Of a stretch of 37,116 bases of DNA, positions 36,460 to 37,116 are shown piece by piece. The DNA is from Burkholderiales bacterium (GTDB lineage Bacteria; Pseudomonadota; Gammaproteobacteria; Burkholderiales; SG8-39). The translations under genes were made by a program, and so were the position numbers. Every line of letters begins with the position of its first letter. Within the stretch, counting starts at the first letter, position 1. The DNA lies in NCBI GenBank assembly GCA_025458245.1, contig JALOSW010000007.1, positions 1-37,116 of the forward strand, written 5' to 3'. The notes below the pieces were generated by a model. The model was not told the DNA's origin, searched no databases, and saw nothing but the letters and a program-made list of their open reading frames with translations.

Positions 36460-37116
36460 CTACGGCGCGGGCACCACTGTGTACTGAACGCCCCCGGCTC
36501 CGTAGGTCGGCTTGAAGAACGTGTTGCCGCTCACGTAGTACGTCGCGCCGTTCTTGTTGATCGCGAACGCGCCGGCAGGGAGCGCAGCATAGGAGACGCC
36601 CGTCGCGTAGACGCCGCCGGGCGGTGCCGCCGCAGCGCCGCCGCCCGAGGTCGCGGCACCCGCGGCCACGCCCGCCTGATATGCAGCGGTCGTGGTCGAC
36701 GTGCCGGTGGCCACGCCCGCCTGGTACGCGGCGGTGGTGCTCGTCGTACCCGCTGCGACGCCAGCGTTATAGGCGCTCGAGGTCGCCGCCGTGTTCGCGC
36801 TGCCGGCCGCGTAGCCCGCCTGGTAGGAACCCGCGCTGGCCGCGCTGGCGCTCGACGAGGCGATCGCCGCACCGGCCGCCATGCCGACGACTGCCCCCGC
36901 AGCCGCCGCGCAGCCGTAGCAGCCGGTCGCCGGATACGCCGTCACGACCGCCGGCGGGTGATAGGGATAGTACGGAGCCGGATAAGGCGCGGGATAAGGA
37001 TGGTAGTAGGCCGATGCCGTGCCGTGATACCCCGAGGCCGTGGTATAGCTCGTGTAGCCCGAGCCGTACTGGTGATAAGCGGTGCCGCCGTAGGCCGAGG
37101 TCGCGCTCGTGCCCTG
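36460..37116 (-). CDS. hypothetical Tyr/Ala/Gly-rich repeat protein (N-terminus beyond window edge)
   Basis: Frame is open to the right edge (QGTSATSAYGGTAYHQYGSGYTSYTTASGYHG...YHPYPAPYPAPYYPYHPPAVV); AYxAGVAxG repeats; ends FAINKNGATYYVSGNTFFKPTYGAGGVQYTVVPAP. Confidence 0.65.
   Translation of the reverse strand, partial: QGTSATSAYGGTAYHQYGSGYTSYTTASGYHGTASAYYHPYPAPYPAPYYPYHPPAVVTAYPATGCYGCAAAAGAVVGMAAGAAIASSSASAASAGSYQAGYAAGSANTAATSSAYNAGVAAGTTSTTAAYQAGVATGTSTTTAAYQAGVAAGAATSGGGAAAAPPGGVYATGVSYAALPAGAFAINKNGATYYVSGNTFFKPTYGAGGVQYTVVPAP

Noticed and set aside
36679-36831. Could the spaced repeats be a CRISPR array
   Set aside because: They are 45-54 bp in-frame codon repeats (AYQAGVAAG) within a coding sequence, with no unique spacers and no cas genes.
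1-37116. tRNA, rRNA, transposase, integrase or phage genes
   Set aside because: None recognised on reading both strands; a tRNAscan/Infernal search would be needed to exclude small RNAs rigorously.

Overview
The window is a GC-rich, gene-dense stretch with a proteobacterial (probably betaproteobacterial) look. It is mostly housekeeping and metabolic genes. In order: acyl-CoA synthetase 3' end; SAM methyltransferase; membrane-anchored TAXI protein; group II truncated globin; large NAD-glutamate dehydrogenase; YbbP/YbbA-type ABC system divergent from tesA; DUF2721 protein; selD and mnmH; histone-deacetylase-like amidohydrolase; moxR/DUF58/transglutaminase operon; mltB-GNAT-DUF882; a urate catabolism block (puuD, puuE, uraD-allantoate amidohydrolase fusion, M20-family protein); YcbB-like L,D-transpeptidase; the conserved surE-pcm-nlpD-rpoS operon; a small very acidic ORF; a disrupted enoyl-CoA hydratase; gpsA; aqpZ; and a Tyr/Ala-rich repeat protein running off the right edge. 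I saw no convincing CRISPR array, phage, transposon, tRNA or rRNA. The observations most worth following up are: (1) an M20-fold protein at the end of the urate operon that appears to have lost three of the five canonical metal ligands; (2) the UraD-allantoate amidohydrolase fusion; (3) a degenerate 7-bp-periodic repeat filling the rpoS/ldt intergenic region; (4) an FNR/Anr-like palindrome in front of gpsA; (5) nlpD and rpoS abutting in the same frame, separated by one UAG; and (6) tesA and ybbA with overlapping divergent start codons. No wholly new multi-gene system could be demonstrated from sequence alone.
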